Notes under the pieces: generated by a model
The model's database searches: none
What the model saw: only the letters and a program-made list of their open reading frames with translations
Told to the model about the DNA's origin: nothing
Made by a program: the position numbers and the translations under genes
Shown: positions 22,439-33,600 of the stretch, piece after piece
Numbering within the stretch: the first letter of the stretch is position 1
How the letters are laid out: each line of letters opens with the position of its first letter
From: Mytilinidion resinicola
Taxonomy: Eukaryota; Ascomycota; Dothideomycetes; Mytilinidiales; Mytilinidiaceae
Reading direction: 5' to 3'
Length of the DNA stretch: 64,000 bases
Assembly (NCBI RefSeq): GCF_010093595.1
Contig: NW_022985442.1
Coordinates: 846,261 to 910,260 of the forward strand

Positions 22439-22560
22439 TTTAGTTTACGTAGATAATAGTTCTAGGAAATATATTCAAGATTACACCTGATATAAAGCTA
22501 CCTAAGGGATAGAAAGAGCAGAATTCCATCTAGCCCCGGAAAGAAAGGTAAGGTCTAAGC

Positions 22561-23095
22561 AAATAATAATTCATCGTCCGAAGCCTTTATAATCTCTTAT
22601 AACCTTAAGAATGCCTTCCTTTCTTCGCTATAAAGCAATGGCATGTTGACATTAAATAGGCCGAGCAGACAGTACGCTTAGTCCTCTATTCTAGTCGTCA
22701 CCCTTTTTAACGCCTAGGATATCCTCTTCGCCACGCTTACATGTCTAGGGTCCCCTCCTAAGGTTAGGATGTCCACGCAAGTAATGTTAGGAGGTACATC
22801 CAGCAATTTATATTTCCGGCTAATGACTTCCCATGCCATATTGAAGAAACGGATGTCACTCGGTGCTATAAGCTCTTAAAGCGTCCATCCTCTTGTAGAC
22901 CACTGGCTTTCTGCAAATTATTGGTAGAATAGACCGATGGCAATAAGAGCGTCTCGCCATTGTCATAATCTGAAGACCACGGCAGCTCAACTCCTGTCCT
23001 TACATCTTAAATCCTCACATCGCTTAAGTACACAAAGCATGACGCCACTCTCTCATACCATTGATACATCGAGTTGATTGACTCAGTAGCAGGAA
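22561..23095 (-). pseudogene. RIP-decayed HET-domain pseudogene
   Basis: On the minus strand the sequence reads as a HET domain interrupted by stops: SINSMYQWYERVASCFVYLSDV, then WSTRGWTL-stop-ELIAPSDIRFFN, then TTRIED-stop-AYCLLGLFNVNMPLLY, then AFLRL-stop-EII. The stops fall where other HET proteins have Gln (CAA/CAG to TAA/TAG) or Trp. That is the expected result of C-to-T change at CpA, the signature of repeat-induced point mutation. The N-terminal HET motif is missing or unrecognisable. It lies tail to tail with the intact HET/GTPase frames, about 120 bp away, and its 5' side is copy 2 of the long direct repeat. Confidence 0.82.
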
Positions 23096-23186
23096 GTTAA
23101 TATAATTTTTCTGCCATCGCCTTAGCTCGCTTAGTTAGCGTGCTAAGAGAGGCGTCCGGATTTACTTAGAGAACACGGTACTTATA

Positions 23187-23632
23187 AATAGTGTTAACTA
23201 ATTCATATACACGCCTAGAAAACCCACGACAAAGCCGCCTTGTGAATGTCCCCCTAAGTATTTCATCTATTGCACTCTATCGCGTTAATTAGACCGCCTA
23301 TAGGTTTGACTAAGTAGGCTGTAGATATTAATGACAAGGGCTTTAGGATTATTAGACTGGAAATGCGTCGGAGGAGTTGACGTTGGCTAAAAACATTGAA
23401 GGCTCAGACAGCCACCATCACGACGGGCTAAAACGGCGTGGTGAACGGCGTGGCGCCACAAGCTTCCACAGAGTCTTCCACCAGCCAATGCCACGGAGAG
23501 CTTCCGAGACGCAAGTTTGAAATGGACCCGGATCCTTATTCCCCGCAAGCAAGCTCACCCTCTCCCCATCCAACCGCTGATCCAATTCTCCTCATCATCA
23601 AAACGTGACTCCCGGCCCCCGACATCATGAAA
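23187..23632 (+). repeat. Long direct repeat, copy 2
   Basis: This is the partner of 18886-19310. It is richer in TpA and carries an excess of C-to-T and G-to-A differences, for example GCCTTGTGAAT where copy 1 has GCCTCGTGAAT. It lies immediately upstream (5') of the HET pseudogene, so it may have been that gene's promoter region. Confidence 0.78.
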
Positions 23633-24792
23633 AGTTCCACCACCAAGGCTCTTCATAGCAACCCAAATTTACCCTCCATAGGAAAGTTTCGACCTCCATC
23701 TCCCCTCTCCCCCTCCTCGTCCACTCGGGTCTCATTCCCTCCCTGCCATCCCCCCCTATCACCATAGCATCCTTCTATCTTTTCCAGCCCCCGTGCTGCA
23801 TAAATGGTGTGTTAGAGCCCGGCACATGCAGGTATCTCGTTCCTGACGGGCTATCTGTAGTTTGACTTTTAACGACTGGGCAAATTGGAGCGAGAAGAGG
23901 GAGATCGTCGAACCCTTGTATCTAGGACACGGTGTCCGTTTGTGCGACGCCGAAAGCTTGTAGCTGGTTCGCAAGAATCAAGTGCAGAGCTAAGGTGAGT
24001 TTTAGTTTAGTATCGACCCACGAGGTTGTGATGACATGTTACCTAGGGTTAGGTTAGTGGACTCCACGTGACTTACAATCTCGACCCAACTCTCAAACGT
24101 CAAGCATTCCTGCACAGGGGTGGATTAGAAAAGGCACGCGTAGTGAAATGGCAAATGTTAGAGGAAGCAATATGCATATTGAAATTTTCTTCGCCTCATA
24201 GCGAGAAAAAAACCCCCAATGGGTATCAACCCCCCCCCCTCCCCCCAACAACTCCAAGTCTCAACTGCAAAACGACGCCCGTTCCTCACGACTCCTCGTC
24301 TTTTCATTTCCCGCTCTTTCCACCCTCCCCTCGAAAGGGGCAACGGTGAATGCGGCACCCATGCCAAGTGCCCAAGAACCCAACGCCGGACCCAATAGCC
24401 CCTAGAACCCAAGCAAGATAGAATGCTAAGATGCCGACCAAAGACAACTCCTGAGATTCGAGGTGTGTCTGTAGTATCCCATAACGCCGCTGAAATGCAG
24501 ACAAGAAAGTTGAAAAAGCAAGGCTGGCTAACCCTCAAAAGATGCCCGCGAGGTCAATTCCAAGAAAACACCTCGCCGGATGCAAAAAAATTTGTGCACA
24601 AGAATCGAACAGCTGAGAAGAAAAGGGAGGAAAGAAAAGTCTAGGATATGCAATCGCGGCCGTAGACGTCATTTTTCGCGCGCGGGTCCGACAGCGCGAG
24701 AGGGGGTTGGGTATCGTATGTTATCTTTTCTATACGCATGCGCAAACTGATCGGGGTGAGTCGAATCGAATAAAACGAGCCGTCCAAGTTCA
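23633..24792. other. Intergenic, 1.16 kb
   Basis: This is the 3' side of the glycosyltransferase gene. It contains a poly-C/A-rich stretch near 24208-24250. Short frames here have no domain support. Confidence 0.5.
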
Positions 24793-26047
24793 TCAAGGCA
24801 CCTCTTTCTGATTTTGCGGCTCCTTAACCTCAGCTTTCTCCTCTTCCGTCAGCGCGACGAGGTCCGCGCCCACGATCTTGAACCCCTTGGCGTCGACGAT
24901 GTGCTTCGGGCTCTGCTCGATGTAGTGCTCGTGCATCCGCGGCACAAAGTACTGCATGACTTGGTCCGACAGCGCCTTGAGGGGCAGCTGCTTATCAACC
25001 CAGAAATGTCGCACGAAAACGCCTTTGCAGCCGCCACGGCCAGCAGCTTCCGGCGCGCCGTTCGCCTCGACGCAGGGCAGCACCTTGATATCCTCGGGGC
25101 GGTCGAAGTCGTAGCGGATGTGGTTCCCAAACGCAGCCTGCTCGTGCGCCCACTCAAACCCCCAGCGCGCGCAGTCCTTGTACCGCGTGTCCGACGGGCA
25201 CTCGGCCCACGCTTTATACATCTCCTGTGTGCGCTTGCTCTGCTGCGCGATGACGAAGCCCGTGTTGACGTAGCGGTTGCCGCGGCCGTCGTAGTTCTGC
25301 GCCTCGTCCGGGTCGATGGACATGGCGACCAGGTTCTCGGCCGTGATGTTCCAGTAGTTCATTAGCCACTCGAGCGGGATGTGCGGGTAGTGGAACATGA
25401 CATCCGAATCCATGAAGGCGACGAAGTCGTGCGTCTTGAGCGCCTCCTTCATCATGGGCACCTTGACCCAGGTGCCCCAGCGGTCGGGGTAGTCGGGCGC
25501 GCGGATGAATTTGTAGTCGTAGCCGTGGATTTTGGCTGGAGAGTGTTAGCGACGCTCTGGAGGTTGTGGAAGTGTGAACCTACCAAACATGTAGTGGCTC
25601 AGCATGCCAGCCGTCAGTGACCGCGCGTCATGCCACTCCATCTTGTCCTTGTTCATGATCTGCCCCGGCCCGTCCAGCGGCCGACTGTCAATGTCCAGTA
25701 TGAGCACCCTCTTCCCCAGCGGCTTCGTGAATCGCGGTGGACCGGGCAGCTGGTAGACGTCGCCATCCTCGTCGGTGAAGTTCGCCGCGGTGATGGGCTG
25801 CAGCATGGGTCCGTATATCAAGCGGAGCACCTCGTCCATGGCATTGGTATCGTTTACAGGCACCGGTGGCGGTCTACCCGGGTTAGCAATGGTCTCTCCG
25901 CGCGTGGTGTCAGAAAACTCACGGTAAGGGCTCATAGTTGGCGGAGAAGAAGGCGTTGTTCCAGGCGAAGTAGGTAAAGGCGAACATGGTGAGACCCATA
26001 GAGCAGAGCAGCAGGCGCCCATACCGGCCATGGCTTAATTGGTGCAT
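24793..26047 (-). CDS. Type II membrane glycosyltransferase (GT34/GMA12-MNN10-like)
   Basis: Three exons (26047-25923, 25873-25584, 25535-24793) join in phase to give 385 residues. A short basic N-terminus is followed by a single hydrophobic anchor (LLLCSMGLTMFAFTYFAW, about residues 12-30), as in Golgi type II enzymes. The catalytic part has KRVLILDID, then KIHGYDYKFI, then DFVAFMDSDVMFHYP with a DxD-type metal and nucleotide-sugar site. Next come YVNTGFVIAQQS and a late HFWVDK. This order fits GT-A glycosyltransferases of the galactosyl/mannosyl GMA12-MNN10 group or the related nucleotide-diphospho-sugar transferase family; donor and acceptor cannot be told. It probably modifies glycoproteins or wall glycans in the Golgi. 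The C-terminal tail is Glu/Lys-rich. Confidence 0.68.
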
Positions 26048-28056
26048 GTTGAAGGACATATACGAGGGTGCCGCGACGACGCTGGCAGAGGGTTCTTGTT
26101 CAGCTCAAGGTCTCGCGATCGGGACGATCGGAAGTGGAGCCCTTGCCTGAAGGCGGTATTCCCAGGGTCAGGCTGATCGCGCTCCGGCTTCGCGGCGCGC
26201 ACAAAGGCAGGATGTCGAAGTGTGTCGAGGGGTCACGGCACAAAGGAGGGTGCTGCGGGCATTTGAATGCGTCGATTTGGGCTTTTGGGGGGGTTGGCCA
26301 GCACAGGGGGCTCATGGGCATCTTAAGGACACAATTTCTCGTCTTCCACGGGATGATGCGAGGAGGGAGGCGCAAGCTTACTCGAGACGGCCAGCGTAAC
26401 CCTGCCGCGGCTGAGCCTAAACCGCACACCAGCATCGATGTCTTTGATGTTCACTCTGCGCACTGCATGGTTAATCGCCGGTCGCGTAGAGTTGCGGGTG
26501 CGGTGCATCTCGCTGGAATGCGCCGTGCCACGCGGTATCTGGCAGCCACGCATGCGGTGCAGCAAACTTCAGCGTTTCCATTCCACATCGCTTTCACCGC
26601 TGCACGTCGGTAATCTATGTCTGGACCCCTAGATCGACAGAGGCCGCTGACGAAACACAGCCGCAGCCAATGAGCAGCGGTGCACTCAGCCAGCGAGCAG
26701 GGGGGAACTCCAAATTTAGCAATCAGCCGCTCCCCTGTCGATATCCATGGATACGGGAATAGAAAACCGCCGCAGCTTGGCACGCACATAGTTGTTACAT
26801 TACTAAAACTGGCTAAATCCTTCACCTCTCTCGCCTTCTCACTCCAGAACTAGTGCCTGTTGCACAGCAAAGAGGTCTGCGTAACGCTCTTCACAGGTGA
26901 CTAAAGCTAGCATAGGCAACATCGGGAATCAGCCCTCAATACGTATCCTGTACCACTTCTCTACAGCTTCCTTCATTCAAGTCTGGGCAGCACTCTCGCC
27001 GCTCAAGGATACCTGTTGGACTGACCCACTTCCAACCCAAGCTTGAAGCATCAATGTATATTTAAGCTCACCACAGTATTGCTTACCCATACCGCTCAGA
27101 CTTCCTCGTGTAGCCCCAATCTTAAATAAACCGAGTTTCACAATAAAGCATTTGTGAAGGGGCATGTCAAATTCTCGATGATGCCCTCATGTGCCGTCCC
27201 TCGTGCCGTCCCTCGTGCCGCCCCTCTCCACCCATGTGTATATATTTGCCCGATAGCATGAACCACAGGTGCCCGCTTCCCCAATGCCAAGGTTTCACCT
27301 GGAAGCGATGGATCAAAGGGGCGCGGGCTGCGAAATGCTCGGCCTTCGGTCCCATCCTGCACCATCATGCAACTTCGCTCGTATCCTTCCACCACTCGGG
27401 TGTCCAATGATCCTATCCCATACCCCGCGCTGGACGCTTCATACAAGGCGGGTACGTATGCATCTCAAAGGGCAGGCGCAGACAGCCTTAGACCAAACAT
27501 CTTCGCAAGTCATCGCTTGGTACAGGCTGCAAGGTTCGAGGTGTAAGATGTAACCATGGCACACCGTATCACAGCGAACAAGGGGCACGGTACTCCGCGA
27601 TTAGACTGCAACGCACGCTAATTGGTAGAAATGAGAGATATCCATTGACGTCGCGGGAGTAAGCGTATCTCAGGAAGTTGAGCCTAAGTCGTATTTCAGC
27701 CGGTTTAAAGATCTGGTGCCTTTGCATCACCAGATTGGTGACCATTCAGGGGGATGGTGATTAGCTTGGGGCCGTTCCTCCCTCTGTTGAATTTCACCGT
27801 TTGGTGCCGCGTAGTCCAATGTCTCGATTGAGTAAAGGCGAAGAAGTTCGGCTGGCGTCAAGACGCTACTGCGGGTATACGTACTCCACTAAACTTGAGT
27901 CTAGACGGCGTCGTCTAGCTTCTCTCAGGATCCCGTGCCGTAGCGCGATCAGTAGTGAAGTCATCTTTTGGAATAACGCCCACCTTTGCGCTCTCTTTCA
28001 CTTTGCTAAGTCACGCAGTTTCATGCTATGGGTGGTACAATATCGAAGCTACAACG
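26048..28056. other. Intergenic, 2.0 kb
   Basis: No gene is supported on either strand. The region holds the promoter of the glycosyltransferase gene and, at the far end, the 3' side of the Zn2Cys6 gene. A 12-bp triplet repeat at 27191-27226 is the only structure noticed. Confidence 0.5.
27191..27226. repeat. Three 12-bp tandem units
   Basis: GTGCCGTCCCTC occurs three times in direct succession, the third with one substitution. It is probably a simple minisatellite. Confidence 0.8.
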
Positions 28057-30190
28057 CTACAACAGTCTCAAAAGCTCAAGATCCTTCGCTATCCCAGGAC
28101 TGAGCGGCGCGCAATGCTCCAGCATCTCCATCATCTCTTGCGTCCAATCTTCCCATCCAACTGGCAACGTCTGCCTCAGCCTTTGATCAGAACAGTGCGC
28201 AACACCGTAAAACTGTAGAATCTGACCGAAGAATTGAGAGCACCATCCGAACTTGAGAGGCTGCGAGCTTCTCATCTGTCGGCAGAGACCTATCGTTGCT
28301 GGCCAGTGCATTGCCGCCTTCAAGCCATCCTGGACTACCCAGAGATCGCCATCTGTAGCTAGGTTTGGGGAGTGCAACGCCTTGTAGAGAAACGGACGAC
28401 TAGCGTGGAACTTTGCGACAAGATAACGGCCCTTTAGCATGGCTTTTGCTACTACATGAGCTGGACTTGGTGGGCGCTCAGCGTCATCATCATCGAGGGC
28501 GAACTGTAGAGCTGGAGGAAGGTTCGTGCGCCATTGATCAAGTTGGTGCTGGAGCTCTGATGTGATAGCAGGTGGTGGGAAGTCTCCTTTCTCGGAATAA
28601 AAGTACAAGCTGTGCCTGATCCGAGTGAGGATGATCCGATGGGCGACCTGAGCAAGAAAATGGAAGTTGAAGAATGAGTCGTCTTCCAGCGATGCTAGAC
28701 GTCCAGATTCCATTCGCGGTCGAGGGAAGGGCGTGAACTTGGGGATCGGTACGTCCGCCTCGTAGTGCGCAAGCCCGCTCAACGGCAGGTTCAGCTCTTG
28801 AATTAGTATTGTCTCATACATGAGGATGTTCCAGAATACCCTCGACTTCATGTCTCCCTCCCAGCTGTCATAGTCCCCAAACTGATTCCGTTTCAGCAAG
28901 GTCAGACAGCACAAGGCAGCTCGATTGAACATGGTCCAAGAGTCAATCGGTCGGACGATTTGAGTGTAATAGACACCAGAGAGCACATAGAACTGAGCAT
29001 TCTGAAGGTCGTTATCGCACAGCAGAAAGCCAGTTCTCTTGCGTGCTTCATTGAAAAATCGTAGTCCAGGCGGGTCTTCTGCAAAGACTTCGTGCCATTC
29101 CGGACACTGGTAGGTGGTGTCTGTGGATCCTTGGCCTGGCAAGCTGTAATCCCCTTCTTGGTATGCTTTGACAGCCAAGCATCCTAAAGTGAGTACATTC
29201 AAGACCAGACATGTTTCGATATCGTACCCAAAGTCGTTTTCCATGGCAATACCAAGGGTCGAAGTGAAGAAGTGAAATTTGTCAAGAACAGGAGTATTGC
29301 GATTGAACACTGCGAAATAAGCATCGGCAAGACCTTTGATCAAAGACAGTGGTAGCTTGCTGAGCCATCGTTCGTCGGCGTCGAGCGGATATGGAATGAT
29401 ACTTATTGTAAGCGGAGGGCGATGAGTTTCGAGTTCGATGAGATAGTCGCGGATTAAATTCTCAGATGCTGATAACAGATTAGGCGGAAGAAGCTGTTTG
29501 ATTGCGGGCCATCGTAAGACCCGATGCTGGCTGAAAGATATTGGTAATAGACTTCCAACGAGAGAAGAGCGTCGCACTAGAGGATGCCCTTCGTCATTGG
29601 TGCCCGGAGAAAGTTCGTCTAGGTCATTGATAGTCTCGTGAGCATCATGAACCAAAAGACTATTGCTTCGCGCTGGCAGCGTTGCCGAAGTTACGGATTG
29701 TGGCGAGGTTTGGTCAACAACCTGAGTAATCAAAGTAGCCTTGGGAGAACTGTGTATATAGCTGGTCAAGTCTTCGATCTTGGATTCTAATCGCCGGATG
29801 GCGTTGATGGCGACGCTCATAGATTGATCCTTTTTCGTCACTCGAGGCTCGGGATACACGCATGGCGTACTCAGCCCTCGAGATTTACATTGGCCGCATT
29901 TCGGTCGGTCTTCATCACATCGTGTTTTCTTTATACGGCAAGTGTCACAAGCCTGTACACGTCCAGTATCAGAAATTGAAATTTTTCAAAGGGCCACAAG
30001 ATCTCACTAATGTCGCCATGAACGTCCTGGGACGTTTGAAGTCACCCCCATCTTGACCGTCCTCGCTAGCTGCCTTTCCTTGATTGCTGTCACCTTGTGG
30101 TGAAGGATTTTTGTGGCTGGTTTCTGTGGCGTGCTGATCCGGACTCCGTGACGTGGTGTCAATGGCGGATTTATGAGAGCGCTTGGTCAT
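28057..30190 (-). CDS. Zn2Cys6 transcription factor with fungal middle homology region
   Basis: Two exons (30190-30008, 29952-28057) join in phase 0 to give 692 residues. The second exon opens with the binuclear zinc cluster ACDTCRIKKTRCDEDRPKCGQC...C, spaced CX2CX6CX6CX2CX8C, at about residues 62-90. A short helix (AINAIRRLESKIEDLTSYI) after the cluster may act as the dimerisation coil. The rest is the helical fungal transcription-factor region, including RDYLIELETHRPPL, KGLADAYFAVFNRNTPVLD, FYVLSGVYYTQIVRP and WTMFNRAALCCLTLL. It is a nuclear DNA-binding regulator of unknown target. It has no obvious catabolic neighbours, so no pathway is proposed. Confidence 0.88.
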
Positions 30191-30650
30191 AGCCTAGTAG
30201 TAGTCACATCCTATCGTTTAATTCAAAAAGACGAATGAAGTTTGCTTGAGAGTGACTCAAGACGGAAGAAAGAGACCTCGGAAAATCCGGGGGAAGCTAG
30301 CATGAGTCAGCATCGTCTAAAGTTGCCCTCACTCTATTCATCACTGAAACTTTGGATATCACCCTGATCCATCACTTCTCATAAATGGAGTGGATATAAT
30401 GACATATACCCAAATACAATACGCTAGACAACACGAACTTCACGACAACAGGAAAAAAAAGTCAAAAGAGCCAAGGACAATATTACAAGCCACAGTGGGC
30501 ACCTAAGTTATGCTAATATCTGCTGAAACCCGCTCCATCCCCATTTTTGCATGCTCCCTCTCTAATGAGGCTGGTTCAGTAAAAGAACCCGTATGCAGCA
30601 CCCCCCTAGCCAAAAAATCACACCAAACTATCCCTCAAAAGATCCACCCC
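30191..30650. other. Intergenic, 460 bp
   Basis: This is the promoter of the Zn2Cys6 gene and the 3' region of the nucleoporin gene. No further feature is seen. Confidence 0.5.
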
Positions 30651-33600
30651 CTACCTGGCTGCCGCAAGCACAGCCTTGTAGTACCCCATGCTCAACTCCC
30701 TGCTATGCCTTAGCCACTTATCCTCCGTCAGCGGCAGCCTAAGCACCCTGGCTTTCGAGCCCCGCTCATTGGTACCCCAGTTCGCAACTGCGCCTGCGAT
30801 CTCGCCTAGCGCCACACGCTCTTCCAAGTTCCTGCCCTCGAAGTCCTGGCCCGCGATCGGCTCCAGTGCGCCAGAGAGTCGCGCCACAATGCCCACGGCT
30901 TCCTTGTGCACGGCCTCTGAGTGCTTGCTCTTCTCGAGGTCCAGGAGATGGATGTAGTCGAAGTAAATCAGGCCGCCGGTGCGCCAGCCTGGGACAGCCT
31001 CGGACTTCAACGAAGAAGCGGATGCGCCGCGGCGGATCGAGCTGCGGAGGTTCGCGGTCGGGTTGGCAGGCGAGTTGGGCGGGGAGTCGAAGTCGCCTAG
31101 GAGCTCGCGCAATGTGTCGTAGTCGCGGGCAATGATAGCAGCGGGCGCTACGGCGCGGCAAAGGACTTCGTGGGCAGTGACGAGATCGCCGGCACCGAGG
31201 AGCTCGCGGCATTCGGTCGTGCTATCGCCGTCGGACTTGGCCTGGAGAGCTTTGGCGGAGTGCAGCCAGGCTTTTGGTATGTGCAGGTCTTTCGTGAGAG
31301 TGATGTAGGTCGGGTCTGTGTCTAATGTGGTGAAAGAAGAAGAGAAAAAGGACATCACGGAACGGATGTAGTGTTCCCGGTTTGCTGGGGATGACAAATG
31401 CGTGTACACGTAGACGGCCTTGAGCCAGTGCTCCTTGGTGTGAAGGGTACTAGCGTATGTGAGCGCGATGTTGTCCGAAAGCTCGGCGAAGGGATCTGGA
31501 GCTTGGTCACCACCGGGCGCCGAAGATGTCGAAGACATGAAAGATTTGCTGTAACCAGTCTCTGAGCGGGAAACGGGTAGCTGGCTGATGCGTAGGGTGG
31601 GTGGCGCGGCAACAACACGAGCTTGGAAGAGCTGGCTTAGCTGGAAGGGCAGACGTGCGTTCATGGGGTTACCGGTGGTACTCTGTGGCGAGAAGATGTC
31701 TTCGACATTCGCAGGAATGCCTTTTTCGTATGATGCACTGTAGAGCTTCAGCAGCCCCCATAGCAAATCTTCACGCGACTCCGGGGTCGGGTCGTTCCAG
31801 CCCATGTTCAATGCATCCTCAACAAACCATGGGATAGGTTTGACATCTTCGCGGCCCTCTCGGAGATCGTAGGCGAATTGTGTGACGGCCAGATGCAGTG
31901 GTTCCTCCGCAAGGGTTCCGTACCAGAGGCGAAGTCCAAATGCACGCCGCCAGTCTAGTCGGAAATGTGAAGAAATACTGAAAGTCGAGGCTTTGTTCTC
32001 CAGTCCTCCCTGGATCCCCTGGGCTTGGTCGCCATCGCTCTTGGTGCAGTTGCCAGCCAGGAGCTCATAGATAGCGCGAAGTGGTTCTTCCATCTCGGAG
32101 ACAACGTCCATGCGCTGCCACTCCTCAAGCTGGGCTTGCATGTCTTTGCGCATCTGGAGACCACCTCCAATCTGAGCAACCATGGTAGCGAGACGGAAGT
32201 CTTTTCCACCCACCAACGTCTGACAAGCGTCAACGACATTGTGAGCAGTGAGATGGGCAAGAGCTTTACCTTCGGCAGTTTCAGCTTCCTGGACCTCCAT
32301 TTGAGCATCGTCGAATACGAGTGATTGCCAGAACTCAGAAAGCTTTGCTTTGCGGGCACGATGGATATGATCCTCCTTGGTCAATCCGGGAGTCAATTTG
32401 GCAGGCAGATCCACGTCATCGAAGAGTATAGAGGCTAGTTGCCAGGCCTGCTGCTCATGGCGGCCTTCCTCCGTGTCAATGGCAACAAGCTGAGCAAGAG
32501 TACCAAACTGGAAATTCCCGCTGACGGAAGCCTGGGGTATACCGTGATCCAAGATTATCTGGGTAACATCTTTCTGTGGAACCAAGGTCTCGCAAGTAGC
32601 CTGAGCTGTGTTAGTACAGAAGCTGAGTCAATTAATGATAGGGACACTCACGTCTCGATGGGTGGCTAGCTTGGCGAATTGGATATCCTTGTGTTCGGAC
32701 ACGATCGGTTGCTTCGCTTTCGCAAGGATACCACCATCGAGGGATAAGGCGTTGCCCGAGGCAGCATATACAAGGGTTCCATCGAGGGACCATCGGGGCT
32801 TGTTGCAGGAGTGGAACTGCTGGTCGATTTCGGCCATATCGCCGAGGTTGTGGGATGTTTTCGGCCGCTTCGAGTAGGGATACTAAAGAGAAATAATACT
32901 CAGCAATCTGATCTTATCATTCTGTGACTAACTACATGACTGGGGATTGGTGGCCAATTTGTTCGTTGCTCGCGCTTCAAACGCCTTGCCGTTCGCTGGT
33001 AAAAAAAATCATCGCAAGAAAACAAGGATACGGGAAGTCAAACCTGAAGGCCCTCTGCAGTTCCATCCCGCTTAGCTCCTCCTACTTTGCTCGTTTCCTG
33101 GCCGAACAAGGAATTCATGAGATCAATGTGGTTAGTGATCGGCTTCGCAGCATTGAATGACTGTCCCATTCTCGGAATGTTGTCGCTAAACTCCTTAAGA
33201 GCTGTGCCCTGGTTTTCTTTAAGGGCTTGTCGATTCTGCTTCTTCGGGCTCACGGTACGTTGGAGCTGCTCAGCCCAATCATCTTCAAAGATGAACTTCG
33301 TCTTGGCTGGGGTGCCCATTCCTGAAGGCGCTGCTTGACTAGCTTTCAAGATTGACTTGGGCTTGATCGAGCCCATGAGCGGGGTAGGTTCAGTGGCGGC
33401 TGATTGCTCCGTGGTCTGAACTGGCCCAGAGAAAGAACCCGCCATGTTCAGATCCTCGGCCAGCTCCGATCCGCTCTTGTCGGTCATGTCCTCATCCTGA
33501 CCTCCGTCGAGCGAACCCACGGAGCCATCATCTAAAAAAGACTCGGCTCCCTCATCCACACCATCTTCATCGTCATATATCGTCTCCTCTCCAAAGCCAC

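Noticed and set aside
24158..24538. 126-codon minus-strand frame
   Set aside because: Low complexity and no family resemblance; it lies in an intergenic, poly-C-containing area.
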